Counted from the first letter of the stretch, positions 8,770 through 20,082 are shown. The stretch: 64,000 nt of DNA from Sycon ciliatum (GCF_964019385.1 NC_088655.1:402758-466757); one strand, 5' to 3'. The notes: generated by a model from the letters alone, not told the origin. Translations and numbers: made by a program.

Positions 8770-11233
8770 TGTCCAGAGTGCGGCCACATTGGAGCCCACT
8801 CTGAAGGCCCGGAATGATTTGTATCGGAAATGTCACTCTGGTTCCCGGGCGGATTTGGTTGCCTACAGGGAGGCCCGTGGTGAGGCCCGTGCGGCTGTTC
8901 GTTCCGCAAAGGAAAGCTGGCTCAGTAAACAAGCTGACATCGTGGAGGCTGAGCGGTTTAATACCAAGAGTGCCTGGGCTGCCATTCGGGCGATTCAGCG
9001 ATGATTTGGGGGCATCACACCCATGAAGGTGCAATCCATCCAGGACACCGATGGCATTGTATGCACGTCGTTGGAGGCCATCTCGTCCAGGTGGTATGAA
9101 CACTTTTCGAACGTCCTTAATATCAGGAGCCTCTATGACTTGGACGTTTTCGGTACGCTGGAGGTCAGGCCCATCGACGAGGAGCTCGCCATCCCTCCAT
9201 CTCCTGAGGAAGTTGGTCGAGCTATACGTGCAATGGCTTATGGCAAGGCAGCTGGCGCATCGGGGATCCTGCCCGAACTTGTGAAGTATGGCTCCAGTGA
9301 GCTGCATGAATGTTTGCTGGCCTTGCTTTTGACTGTCTGGTCCACAGGTGGTGTTCCTCAGGAGTGGCGGAATGCCCAGCTGGTGCCAATCCCAAAGCGT
9401 GGAGATCTATCGCTCTGTGACAATTGGCGTGGGATCTCTCTTTTGGAGGTGGTGGGCAAGATGGCTGGTCGCTTGATACAGAACCGCCTTCAATCTAGGG
9501 CCGAGCATCTCCTCCCGGAGTCTCAGTGCGGATTTCGACCCAACCGTGGCTGTGCTGATGCTGTGTTTACTGTCCGGCAACTGGTGGAAAAGGCATACGA
9601 GCATCGTACAAAAATATTTTGTATCTTCGTGGACTTGAGAAAGGCATATGATTCTGTGCCTAGGGCTGCACTGTATCGTGCTCTTTCTGTCCTTGGTATT
9701 CCTCCGACTCTCCTCAAGGTCATTGAGTCATTTCATGATGGCATGGTGGCGGAGGTGCGTGTGCCTGGAGGTGTCACGGATGAAATTCGTGTGGAGAACG
9801 GCCTGAGGCAGGGGTGTGTAATGGCCCCAATCCTCTTTAACCTCTATCTGGCTCTGGTGGTTGAACGTTGGCGGTCTGTCCTCGCTGATCGTGACCCAGA
9901 CATTGGCATCCAATTTCACTATCGCTTGGATGGCCAGTTATTCAACCCGGCACGACGAACCCGTACCTATCAGCAGACCGCTGTTGTTGATGTTGAGTAT
10001 GCGGACGATGCAAACTTTGTAGTTGGTTCGCGGGAGCATGCTGTGTTGGCCTTGACGGCGTTCCAGGATGTTTCTGCTGAATTTGGCCTCACTGTGAGTA
10101 TACCCAAGACCAAGTTTATGGTGGCTGGTGTTGGTGTTACTTCAGTTGACACTGCTGGCATTCCGCTTCATGGACAGGTGGTGGAAAATGTTTCCTCCTT
10201 CATTTATCTGGGTTCTGTCATCACTCCGGATGCGCGTTCTGCAGGAGACGTTTCGAGGCGTTTGTCACTCGCCTCGCGTGCCTTTGCATCGCTCCAGGAT
10301 GTGTTTGCTAATCGTGATCTTTCACTCCATGTGAAGCGCCGATTGTATAACGCCTGTGTGATGACAGTGCTACTGTATGCTTCAGAGTGCTGGTGCCCTT
10401 TGCAGGGTGACCTCCGGCGCCTCGATAGTTTCCACCGCCAATGCATCCGTAGCATCTTGTGTGTTTCGCGAACACAACAGTGGGAGGAACGCATCACCAA
10501 TGAGCAGCTCCGAGAGATGTGGGGTGATCCATCGCTATTGTCCTCCCGGCTTCGGAAGCGGAGGCTTGAATGGCTTGGCCATGTGGCCCGCATGTAAGAT
10601 GTTCGTGTGCCCAAGCAGCTGTTGTTTGGCTTCCTACCGTCGCCTCGGCCTGCGCGTGGTCCCCGTCGTCGCTGGAGGGATGTGATTTCGGCTTATCTTC
10701 GGCACATCGGCATTGAACATCTAGCTTGGTATGGGATTGCTCAGGATCGATCTGCCTGGCGGGTGTCTGCCGTTGGGCCGAGCCTCGGCGGTCCTTCCCA
10801 TGACCAATCTCAACGGGTGGACTGTCTTATCTGCCACCGTTCGTTTCGTCGGCCAGGTGACAAAGCACGACACAAGTGTAGCGCAGAACGAAGTCTCCCC
10901 ATCCAGGAACAGCGTGGTGCTGTGCAGTGTGGTACATGCAGGAGGTGGTTTCACTCTCGTGGTGGCTTGCGTGTGCATCATTGTTTGCCCCTGGAACCAT
11001 CAGAAGCGTCCGCGCCGGCATCACCTATTCCGCTCAACGTCCCAGCTTCTCTCTTGTGTGTGACATGCAATCGGCAGTTCAAGTCAGTGCCTGGTTTCAG
11101 ACGTCACAAGTGCGACCGTGGCCATCGTGCAACCAGGTCTGATAGAGCGTCGTATGGTGTTCGCTGTTCTCGCTGCAACCGTCAGTTCCGTCGACAGATT
11201 GACCTGAGTCGTCATCTCCGTTTCTGCTCCTGA
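8770..11233 (+). pseudogene. 5'-truncated non-LTR retrotransposon ORF: RT plus C-terminal C2HC fingers
   Basis: One frame runs through the whole span and is broken only by two in-frame stops (TGA 9002-9004 and TAA 10595-10597). The endonuclease is absent. The RT shows SQCGFRPNRGCADAVF, FVDLRKAYDSV (about 9630), GLRQGCVMAPILFNLY and VEYADDANFV (about 9995-10020). The post-RT region has YASECWCPL and RRLEWLGHVAR. After the second stop the tail carries about four CxxC...H..C fingers (CLICHRSF, CGTCRRWF, CVTCNRQF, CSRCNRQF). The motif style is RTE- or L1-like rather than CR1-like, but I cannot place the clade. A (TAG)n(TG)n tract lies about 55 bp beyond the stop. Confidence 0.85.
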
Positions 11234-11287
11234 CAATGACTCTGGCTCCTTTCGGAGTGGTGTGGCCCTTGTGGCAACCAAGCTACA

Positions 11288-11297
11288 GTAGTAGTAG

Positions 11298-11372
<75 letters not shown>
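11288..11372. repeat. (TAG)n followed by a long (TG)n microsatellite
   Basis: Four TAG units lead into about 36 TG units, close to the 3' end of the preceding non-LTR element and possibly its tail. G-rich low-complexity DNA follows to about 11590 (including a G run near 11470), then an (ATA)n tract at 11599-11626. Confidence 0.9.
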
Positions 11373-11377
<5 letters not shown>

Positions 11378-11767
11378 CTGTGCAAGCAACCACACTCTGT
11401 GTTTATGTCCGGGTGTGCATGCGGTTGGGCTCATGTCTGTGTGTATGTGTGGGGTTTGGGAGGGGCGGGGGGGGGGGGGTGGCGCTCATGTTTGAGTGTA
11501 TGTGTCGGGTTTGGCAGGGGGAGGGGTTGGGTTCATGTCTGAGTGTATTTGGGGCAGTTGGGGGCATGTCTCTATGGGTATGCAAGACCTGCACCTAATA
11601 ATAATAATAATAATAATAATAATAAGGATGGCGTAACTCCTCTGTAGCCTTGTCATGATTTCTAATTTTCTTTCACCGCCCACGGCCGCACAAAGTCCTT
11701 GGCTACAAAAAAAAAATTAAAGTCTCTCCAAATCTCTCAAAACCAAACTTAAAACTCCTTTCCAAAT

Positions 11768-11791
11768 TTTCGCCCAAGAGGGCATCTTCAG
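11768..11791 (-). ncRNA. Hammerhead ribozyme-like core in the PLE 3' region
   Basis: The minus strand reads CTGAAGA, then a GCCC-TCTT-GGGC stem-loop with one extra base on its 5' side, then GAAA. This is the conserved CUGANGA / stem II / GAAA layout of hammerhead ribozymes, which are known from Penelope-like retroelements. I could not identify stems I and III or the cleavage triplet with confidence. Activity is unproven. Confidence 0.5.
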
Positions 11792-12322
11792 GGATATGTG
11801 ACTCTTGTGAACAAAACAACAATATAACTACAGAAAATGGGTAATAACAATAACGTGGCAATATACCAGGAACATCATAACTAGTGCTAAGAATTGAGAC
11901 TAACATTGAAGATAATGTCACATATTCAGGAACAAAAACAGAACCTACCCACAATATCGCACGCCAGGTAAGAGCCTAAAAACAAATGTCTCAACTTGCA
12001 AGATCTCAAGTCAGGTGATGATGGGTCAGCGTGAAGTGCATGTCTCAACTGGTGTGATCGCCAATTAGATGTGAAGGTGACGAGGCCAGAAAGAGAGAGA
12101 AAGAGAGAGAGACAGAGGCAGAGAAAGATAGTGTGTGTATGTATGTGTTTGTGTGTGTGAGTGCACGTGTGTGTGTGCGTACGTGTGTGTGTGTGTGAGC
12201 GTGCGTGTGTGTGTGGGGGGGGGGGGTGTGCGTGAGTGCGAGCCTCACGGGTGGTAATTGCATCCATTCGATGAGATGGTCTTGCCCACAGTAACCATGA
12301 AGGTCCTGTTGTCTTGATGAAT

Positions 12323-14758
12323 TTATGCCGATAGTCTCCATCCAGTGTCACAGTTGATTGCTGGCTTTCTGCTTCTGATTTCGGTTGCTTCCATGTACTT
12401 GCGGGAAGGCAGTGAAGACTCCCTGCCGAGAATCTTGGCGTGGTGGAAAGGCTGAAAGTTAGGCGATGATGTTGCAAATTCTCGGTGGTCAGACTTGTAA
12501 TGGCCCCCCCAGGGAGTCTTCACTGCCCTCACCCTTGCCTCTCGATAATGTTCCTTGAATCTTTCCCTCACTGGACGCTCGGTTTCCCCGACGTAGAGCT
12601 CTTCGCACAATGTACATGACATACAATAGACTACATTCTTCGTCAGACATTCACTGCTCTTCACATCCGCGTCGCATGCTCTGCACACCATTGGCCTGCC
12701 AGGACCACGCTTCACCTTCGCACGCTGCACATCACGCGGACACATACGCGTACCAAACGACGAACGGACAAGTCTACGCTTCAATGACGGACCAGACGTG
12801 AAAACAAGACGAACATCTGGACTATACTGACGAACACGGCGAGAAACCCGAGCGGCCAGTGCATCATTGATGAATGGGAGCTTGAGAATTGATTTATTCG
12901 GCTTCTTCCATGGATTCATCTTGCCACGATTCGGTTTCTTTGCTGTTTTAACTGCCCGCTGAATTTCTCGATCTGGATAGTCGTTGGCTTCCAGTAGCGC
13001 TGTGATTTTCTGGATTCCAGCTCCTCTTCCCGCCTCCGTTGAACCGTTGGAGATTGCCCGACGACACTGATTAACTGCGACTGCACGCTTTGTTGACAAA
13101 GGGACAGACGACAGGAATGACAGGTGAACTCCGCTGTGTGAAGGCTTGACAAACAGCTCCCACTCCAACGTACACTCGGGACTGACACTCAACGTCAAAT
13201 CCAGGAAGTCGATGCTCCTGGTGTCGTTGTCGGAGTGTGTGATGGTGAATGTTATGAAGGGGTGTTGGTTGTTGAGATGGGCAACAAACCTGCTCAGAGC
13301 CGCTCGTCCATGTCGCCACAGCATGATTATATCATCGATGTAGCGCTTGAAAATGCAGGGCTGAAATTCAGCAGAAGACAGGGCTGCATTCTCAAGCGCT
13401 GACATGAAAATAATGGCCAATGGCGGCGCCAGATGGTTGCCCATGGTGATTCCCTTCAGCTGTCGGTACTGCTGATTGTCGAACTCGAATATGTTATTCG
13501 TCAGGATGAATTGGAGGGTATCTTGGACATCCTTCACACTCAGACCCAACATATCGACATCCTCGCGGTGCTCCTCCAGTAATGTGGTCGCAGCTTCAAT
13601 GGCGTCAGCGATCGGGATGTTGCTGTAGAGGCCGACCACGTCGAGGGACACCAACAGGTAGTCTTTATTCAGTTTCTTGTGTTTCGTGAGCTCTTGAATG
13701 CATGCCAAAGTAGAGGCCAGGTGCGAGGGTACAAAACGCAACAACTGGTTAAGGATTCGTTCCATCAGCACAGATAGGTTGCTTGTGGGTCCATCACAAC
13801 AGCTTACAACTGGTCGGACTGGCAAACCTTCCTTATGGTCTTTTGGAAGACCATAGAATTGTGGCATTCGACTATAACTCGGGTTCACGGCATCCTCAAG
13901 CTTCTTCGGAATCTTGCCATTGATGTGTTCTTTGAGGAATGCTTTCGTTGTGTCGTCCAGTTTCTCAGGTGTCATCTCTAGCTTCTCGTAGCTATTGCAG
14001 TCTTCGAGCAGGCTGCTGCACTTGGCGACGTAATTCGCCTTGGACATAAGGACGAAACCCTTGGACTTGTCAGAAGGCTTGATGATAATGTCGTCGTTGT
14101 CTTTGAGGTCTTGAAGATGCTGGCTCTGCTCTCTGGTGAGCTTCAGGTTAGTACTTTCCCGACTCCGTCTGTCTTGCTCCTTCTGAAATATGTTTACTAC
14201 ATCTTCCTTCAACCTTCGTATGTTTGCTTCCTCTTCATGGCTCAAGGATGGCGGCTGTTTCGACGGTTGGCAAAGCCTCCTTAGCTTCAGGTCGTTATCT
14301 AGGCAGGTATTCGGTGTTGGGACTTCCACCTGCGAAGCAGACTCCGGTAAATCAGCTTGTTGGTCTGTCGGATAATCCCTGCGTATGTCAGCCAGCAGCT
14401 CTTCAGATCTCTGTGCCTCCAAACGGGATGTCCGGATGCTTTCCATCCAGCGCCTCCCGAACGCCATGCGCTCAATGGCCACACCAACATCCCTGACCGT
14501 TGAATCTGTTATGGTGGGCTGGAAAACGAAATTAGGTCCGTGAGCCAAGGTGCTGACGGCCACGTCCGACACGCTCTCCGCAAGGGAAGGGTCCACGACA
14601 ACTCTCTTTTCCCGAGGAAACCGCTTGCTGTCTCGGGCTGCAGCACCCTTCCGGACAGATTCTCCACCGCTTGTCAGTTTGCGAAGCTTAAAGTCGAGGC
14701 GCTCGCTATCATCCTTACCAACCCGGTCCGCAATCACTCTCGCGTGGCCCTTTATCCA
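12323..14758 (-). CDS. Penelope-like reverse transcriptase with C-terminal GIY-YIG endonuclease
   Basis: About 810 codons are open. The N-terminal part includes a LAHGPNFVFQP block as in other PLE proteins. RT motifs are IIIKPSDKSKGFVLM, FYGLPKDHK, SLDVVGLYSNIP (motif A), QLKGITMGNHLAPPLA (motif B), FKRYIDDIIMLW (motif C, YIDD) and SIDFLDLTL. The C-terminus has a Cys pair (MVCRAC), then VVYCMSCTLCEELYVGET with ERFKEHYREA, which is the GIY-YIG nuclease. It ends TGWRLSA at 12323. The frame stays open to 14782, but the last 24 bp belong to the opposite copy, so the true start is lost. PLEs use the nuclease to open target DNA for priming (family knowledge). Confidence 0.9.
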   Translation of the reverse strand, partial: WIKGHARVIADRVGKDDSERLDFKLRKLTSGGESVRKGAAARDSKRFPREKRVVVDPSLAESVSDVAVSTLAHGPNFVFQPTITDSTVRDVGVAIERMAFGRRWMESIRTSRLEAQRSEELLADIRRDYPTDQQADLPESASQVEVPTPNTCLDNDLKLRRLCQPSKQPPSLSHEEEANIRRLKEDVVNIFQKEQDRRSRESTNLKLTREQSQHLQDLKDNDDIIIKPSDKSKGFVLMSKANYVAKCSSLLEDCNSYEKLEMTPEKLDDTTKAFLKEHINGKIPKKLEDAVNPSYSRMPQFYGLPKDHKEGLPVRPVVSCCDGPTSNLSVLMERILNQLLRFVPSHLASTLACIQELTKHKKLNKDYLLVSLDVVGLYSNIPIADAIEAATTLLEEHREDVDMLGLSVKDVQDTLQFILTNNIFEFDNQQYRQLKGITMGNHLAPPLAIIFMSALENAALSSAEFQPCIFKRYIDDIIMLWRHGRAALSRFVAHLNNQHPFITFTITHSDNDTRSIDFLDLTLSVSPECTLEWELFVKPSHSGVHLSFLSSVPLSTKRAVAVNQCRRAISNGSTEAGRGAGIQKITALLEANDYPDREIQRAVKTAKKPNRGKMNPWKKPNKSILKLPFINDALAARVSRRVRQYSPDVRLVFTSGPSLKRRLVRSSFGTRMCPRDVQRAKVKRGPGRPMVCRACDADVKSSECLTKNVVYCMSCTLCEELYVGETERPVRERFKEHYREARVRAVKTPWGGHYKSDHREFATSSPNFQPFHHAKILGRESSLPSRKYMEATEIRSRKPAINCDTGWRLSA

Positions 14759-14770
14759 GTTGAAGGAAGA

Positions 14771-16651
14771 TGTAGTAAACATATTTCAGAAGGAGCAAGA
14801 CAGACGGAGTCGGGAAAGTACTAACCTGAAGCTCACCAGAGAGCAGAGCCAGCATCTTCAAGACCTCAAAGACAACGACGACATTATCATCAAGCCTTCT
14901 GACAAGTCCAAGGGTTTCGTCCTTATGTCCAAGGCGAATTACGTCGCCAAGTGCAGCAGCCTGCTCGAAGACTGCAATAGCTACGAGAAGCTAGAGATGA
15001 CACCTGAGAAACTGGACGACACAACGAAAGCATTCCTCAAAGAACACATCAATGGCAAGATTCCGAAGAAGCTTGAGGATGCCGTGAACCCGAGTTATAG
15101 TCGAATGCCACATTTCTATGGTCTTCCAAAAGACCATAAGGAAGATTTGCCAGTCCGACCAGTTGTAAGCTGTTGTGATGGACCCACAAGCAACCTATCT
15201 GTGCTGATGGAACGAATCCTTAACCAGTTGTTGCGTTTTGTACCCTCGCACCTGGCCTCTACTTTGGCATGCATTCAAGAGCTCACGAAACACAAGAAAC
15301 TGAATGAAGACTACCTGTTGGTGTCCCTCGACGTGGTCGGCCTCTACAGCAACATCCCGATCGCTGACGCCATTGAAGCTGCGACCACATTACTGGAGGA
15401 GCACCGCGAGGATGTCGATATGTTGGGTCTGAGTGTGAAGGATGTCCAAGATACCCTCCAATTCATCCTGACGAATAACATATTCGAGTTCGACAATCAG
15501 CAGTACCGACAGCTGAAGGGAATCACCATGGGCAACCATCTGGCGCCGCCATTGGCCATTATTTTCATGTCAGCGCTTGAGAATGCAGCCCTGTCTTCTG
15601 CTGAATTTCAGCCCTGCATTTTCAAGCGCTACATCGATGATATAATCATGCTGTGGCGACATGGACGAGCGGCTCTGAGCAGGTTTGTTGCCCATCTCAA
15701 CAACCAACACCCCTTCATAACATTCACCATCACACACTCCGACAACGACACCAGGAGCATCGACTTCCTGGATTTGACGTTGAGTGTCAGTCCCGAGTGT
15801 ACGTTGGAGTGGGAGCTGTTCGTCAAGCCTTCACACAGCGGAGTTCACCTGTCATTCCTGTCGTCTGTCCCTTTGTCAACAAAGCGTGCAGTCGCAGTTA
15901 ATCAGTGTCGTCGGGCAATCTCCAACGGTTCAACGGAGGCGGGAAGAGGAGCTGGAATCCAGAAAATCACAGCGCTACTGGAAGCCAACGACTATCCAGA
16001 TCGAGAAATTCAGCGGGCAGTTAAAACAGCAAAGAAACCGAATCGTGGCAAGATGAATCCATGGAAGAAGCCGAATAAATCAATTCTCAAGCTCCCATTC
16101 ATCAATGATGCACTGGCCGCTCGGGTTTCTCGCCGTGTTCGTCAGTATAGTCCAGATGTTCGTCTTGTTTTCACGTCTGGTCCGTCATTGAAGCGTAGAC
16201 TTGTCCGTTCGTCGTTTGGTACGCGTATGTGTCCGCGTGATGTGCAGCGTGCGAAGGTGAAGCGTGGTCCTGGCAGGCCAATGGTGTGCAGAGCATGCGA
16301 CGCGGATGTGAAGAGCAGTGAATGTCTGACGAAGAATGTAGTCTATTGTATGTCATGTACATTGTGCGAAGAGCTCTACGTCGGGGAAACCGAGCGTCCA
16401 GTGAGGGAAAGATTCAAGGAACATTATCGAGAGGCAAGGGTGAGGGCAGTGAAGACTCCCTGGGGGGGGGCCATTACAAGTCTGACCACCGAGAATTTGC
16501 AACATCATCGCCTAACTTTCAGCCTTTCCACCACGCCAAGATTCTCGGCAGGGAGTCTTCGCTGCCTTCCCGCAAGTACATGGAAGCAACCGAAATCAGA
16601 AGCAGAAAGCCAGCAATCAACTGTGACACTGGATGGAGACTATCGGCATAA
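14771..16651 (+). pseudogene. PLE reverse transcriptase/GIY-YIG, frameshifted copy
   Basis: The frame carries the same RT motifs as the twin (SLDVVGLYSNIP, KRYIDDIIMLW) and the GIY-YIG block. At 16462-16470 a run of nine G replaces seven G in the twin, so the frame shifts inside the nuclease. The correct C-terminus (HYKSDHREFATSSPNF onward, ending TGWRLSA at 16651) continues in another frame. Upstream of 14771 the open frame is read from the twin's antisense and is not real PLE protein. Confidence 0.88.
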
Positions 16652-17177
16652 ATTCATCAAGACAACAGGACCTTCATGGTTACTGTGGGAAAGACCATCT
16701 CATCGAATGGATGCAATTACCACCCGTGAGGCTCGCACTCACGCACACCCCCCCCCACACACACACGCACGCTCACACACACACACGTACGCACACACAC
16801 ACGTGCACTCACACACACAAACACATACATACACACACTATCTTTCTCTGCCTCTGTCTCTCTCTCTTTCTCTCTCTTTCTGGCCTCGTCACCTTCACAT
16901 CTAATTGGCGATCACACCAGTTGAGACATGCACTTCACGCTGACCCATCATCACCTGACTTGAGATCTTGCAAGTTGAGACATTTGTTTTTAGGCTCTTA
17001 CCTGGCGTGCGATATTGTGGGTAGGTTCTGTTTTTGTTTCTGAATATGTGACATTATCTTCAATGTTAGTCTCAATTCTTAGCACTAGTTATGATGTTCC
17101 TGGTATATTGCCACGTTATTGTTATTACCCATTTTCTGTAGTTATATTGTTGTTTTGTTCACAAGAGTCACATATCC

Positions 17178-17201
17178 CTGAAGATGCCCTCTTGGGCGAT
17201 A
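17178..17201 (+). other. Mutated hammerhead-like motif in the plus PLE copy
   Basis: CTGAAGA and the GCCC-TCTT-GGGC stem are kept, but the invariant GAAA has become GATA. If the motif is a ribozyme, this copy should be inactive while the twin at 11768-11791 may be active. Confidence 0.5.
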
Positions 17202-17310
17202 ATTTGGAAAGGAGTTTTAAGTTTGGTTTTGAGAGATTTGGAGAGACTTTAATTTTTTTTTGTAGCCAAGGACTTTGTGCGGCCGTGGGCGGTGAAAGAA
17301 AATTAGAAAT

Positions 17311-17640
17311 AATAATAATAATCTAAGAACTATCCTTACATGTAGATGCACCTCTGCTGCGTTTGTATGTTCAAATTATTGTTTTGATGTTGGAGTTCGG
17401 ATTGAGTTTCTTTCCTTTCTTCCTCTTCCTTCCCCTATTTCTTGTCCCTTTGGTTTTTAGCTTTTTATTTTTCACTTTATTTTTGCTGTCCCACCTATGG
17501 AAATATTTCCCGGTGGGTCTGGCTTATCGCCTTCGAAAGAAGTGAATAAAGGAGACATAATAACACCACAGCACGCGTACAAAGAACAATGCATGAGAAT
17601 ACACTGAAATTCAGCCAAGTCCACTTCTGTCTCCAGTCAA
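17311..17640 (+). other. Non-coding stretch, possibly a retroelement 3' UTR
   Basis: An (AAT)n tract, then pyrimidine-rich DNA, then GTGGGTCTGGCTTATCGCC and GAAGTGAATAAAGG. The ending resembles the hairpin plus AATAAA ends of the CR1-type elements in this window, so it may be a remnant 3' UTR on the plus strand. No frame is convincing. Confidence 0.3.
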
Positions 17641-17647
17641 CAAAAAC

Positions 17648-19119
17648 TCAACCATAAACAATGTCTGATCTCCATTTCGACTTGTCTGCAGCAAATGCTC
17701 GTGCTCCTTCTAGGTCGCTGGCATTCTTCAAAGGGATGTCGTGCCCTGCCAGGTCCTTCATGATGGTGGTAGGGAGAATAGCCGGGGGACGGCCCCTTCG
17801 TCCAAGTGACCCCGCTTGAAAATAGCAGGATATCGCAAGGCAAGGGGGTGACTGCCCACTCATCCTCAGCACATGGCCAGTGAGGCTACGGGATCGCTTG
17901 GCAACAAGCTCTGACAGTGGCAGCAAGCCACGTCTGGAATACAGATCATCATTCGTAATTCTGTCTGGATATCGCACTCCCACCAGGTTTCTGAGCTGTC
18001 GGCGGTGAAAACAGTCCAGTCGCTGAAAGACTGCCGGGGGTACTCCCCAAGTCTCACAGTTGTAAAGGAGGACAGGCAGCACAAGCGAGCGGTACAGCTT
18101 GAGATTGGATCTTTCTGACACATGCTTGCGCCGCAGCCAGAGGCTGCACATGCTACCGTATGCCTGGGATGCCAGCGAAATCCGCCTATCGATATCCTCA
18201 GCGCCCCCCATAAGAGAGCCAAGCTGCCTGATGCTCCGCCAGGATGAATCGCCTGACGTAAAGTGCACCCATTCCGTTTTTTGCTCATTTACCTTTAGGT
18301 TCCAAGGCTGCAGTGTCGAGGATATGACGGGTAGTGATTCCTCGAGCCAAGGTTTACTGGTAGAGTAGAACGTTATGTCATCGGCGTACACGGTTTCTGG
18401 AGGGATGCCTCCATCAGTTATAGGTCGCTGTGGGAGCCTTGGGCGACATTCTTGCAGGGCGGTTTCAAGGTAACAGACGAACAGCACGGGACTTAGACTG
18501 TCCCACTGGTGGTATGGAATGCCTTGGAAGTGGACCTGCACATACGAACAGATTTGGTGGTGCCATACAGAAGATGCTGTATCATGTGGACTTCATCGCG
18601 GCCAAGGAACGAGCTCATAACATCCAGGAGCTTGGCTCTGTTGATGGTGTCAAATGCCTTTGACATGTCTAGCCCCAAGGCATGACACTCCCACACGTAC
18701 CTCTGTGACTTGGCCGATAACCAACGTTGGGTCAACACGACATCGCTCGTTCCCCTTGCAGCTCGAAATCCCGACGAGGTGGGTCCCAGAAATTCTGACA
18801 CTACTGTTGATATCCGTGCCAGTTTCACGAGTGAGAATACTTTCCTTATTGTATTGAGTAGGACTATCGGTCTCAAACTCGTGAGTGGTCCTCGGGGTTT
18901 GTTTGGTTTGGCCAACGGGATTAGGACGCCTGGGCCGACGACGCTCGAGAAGTCTCGAGAAGACCTGCACCTAGACAATATAAAGTGAAATGATGTAAGG
19001 ACGCAGTAGAGACTGACTTTGTGTCTGTTGGTGTACCTCTGTAACAGCTCAGTTCCAGTGTCCAGGATGGGCAGGTATGGCGAATCACCTGCCATGACGC
19101 TGTCAATACTATTCTGCAT
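17648..19119 (-). pseudogene. Decayed non-LTR reverse transcriptase, minus strand
   Basis: Two overlapping frames make one RT. The upstream frame (19119-18493) has KPNKPRGPLTSLRPIVLLNT, SSGFRAARGTSDVVLTQRW and GLDMSKAFDTINRAKLL. The downstream frame (18541-17648) has DSLSPVLFVCYLETAL, VYADDITFYS, YNCETWGV and RLDCFHRRQLRNLVGVRYPD. The switch lies near 18500-18540, in motif B. The spelling differs from both the CR1-like and the 8770 element, so this is a third non-LTR lineage. The 5' part of the element (endonuclease or ORF1) is not recognisable. Confidence 0.8.
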
Positions 19120-19239
19120 TTCTGTATGGAGACTGGAGCAAAGCCACTCACATGTGATATCTGTACGCGCAGTTTTCCACCGCCCACGACACTTTGCGAG
19201 GTATTAGTGTAACGCTGTTCCATTCTTCTGTCAGATATC

Positions 19240-19560
19240 TCGGTAGATGTTATGTTGCTCAAAGCGGTCCATGATGACAAGGGCTAATCTGCTGCTGAGT
19301 CGGCTACCCGTTACCAACACCCTTATTTGCTTGAATGTTCCAAGGATTGGGTGCTGGAACACGTTCTTGTGTAGAAGTAGTCTGAGTAGCTCTTTGAGGT
19401 CGACTGATGTTAGGCAGTAGGTGTTGAGTTTAAAGTGATTTGTTTACAGTATGTTGTTTGAGTCGACCAGGTGCTCCTTGCAGAGTGTTTGCATGTCTTC
19501 CGTCTTCATCATCACAGTCTCACCTCCTTCATCACTTCGGGTGACCACCACGATATCTTA
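19240..19560 (-). pseudogene. Degenerate fragment of a second Penelope-like family
   Basis: The minus strand encodes IVVVTRSDEGGETVMMKTED (RT1-like region), with an apparent deletion after it, then FKQIRVLVTGSRLSSRLALV and IMDRFEQHNIY. The latter matches the PLE motif B style (Y.Q..G..MGSPLSP..A...M..FE). It is not the family at 11658-17310. The middle of the RT is missing. Confidence 0.6.
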
Positions 19561-20082
19561 CCGCTCTCGTAATTACTTTATCACGTGACAGTTTGCTTGG
19601 GAAATGTTGCATTTAGGATTCTGCCATTTCCCTGTCGTTATCACCTGTGATAAATGGCTCGGCTGGGTCGATGTCACGTGATGGTGCTTTTCTCTTTATC
19701 TTTTAAAAACAATCTGAATTGACAGTATCGAAAGTTCGACCAGTTTCCCGCCACCAAAGCAGTGTCCTGAGATCCAACGCGAAAACAGCAAAACAATTGT
19801 GTAGATTGTCAGGGAGGGAAAGTACCGGGCTGTAGTGTGGTAGCTATATATTGCTTAAGTAATACCAGTTATCTACACAGCAACCCTCTGCTACTATGGT
19901 GAGTGAAATGAGATGCAGGGATGGGACACAAAGAATGATGGATGCATGACAGAGCTCCATATGTTTGGAGTGAAGATTGGAATCTGTTTATGCTCGAAAC
20001 AGATCAGCCTGAAAGTTACAAGTAATTCTTTTCATGTCATGATCTCATGGTCGCATCTCTTCCTCTCTCTCTTTCTGCATAA
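19561..20082. other. No gene seen
   Basis: Unique-looking DNA with two CACGTGA words (near 19577 and 19675). I see no frame, RNA gene or repeat that I can support. Confidence 0.6.

Larger units (their letters stand above)
11658..14758 (-). mobile_element. Penelope-like element, minus-strand copy of an inverted pair
   Basis: The 3' end at 11658 reads GAAAATTAGAAAT on the minus strand. The first 2,556 bp (11658-14213) form one arm of a near-perfect inverted repeat with 14759-17310. The 545 bp from 14214 to 14758 are the spacer and encode extra N-terminal sequence found only in this copy. The arm contains mirrored CA/TG and GA microsatellites (12066-12230). The N-terminus is cut off where the other copy begins. 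Confidence 0.85.
14759..17310 (+). mobile_element. Penelope-like element, plus-strand copy, 5'-truncated, head to head with its twin
   Basis: The sequence starts at GTTGAAGG and repeats the minus-strand copy in inverted order up to GAAAATTAGAAAT at 17310, after which an (AAT)n tract begins. Differences are few: two extra G in a G run, one base in the hammerhead-like motif, and microsatellite lengths. The copy lacks about 187 codons of N-terminal sequence that the twin keeps. Such low divergence implies recent duplication or gene conversion. Confidence 0.88.

Noticed and set aside
8631-8909. His/Thr-rich frames over TG/CA microsatellites (also 11084-11434 and 12045-12341)
   Set aside because: Translated dinucleotide repeats with no independent support.
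16322-16651. Separate small GIY-YIG gene
   Set aside because: It is the out-of-frame C-terminus of the plus-strand PLE after the G-run frameshift.
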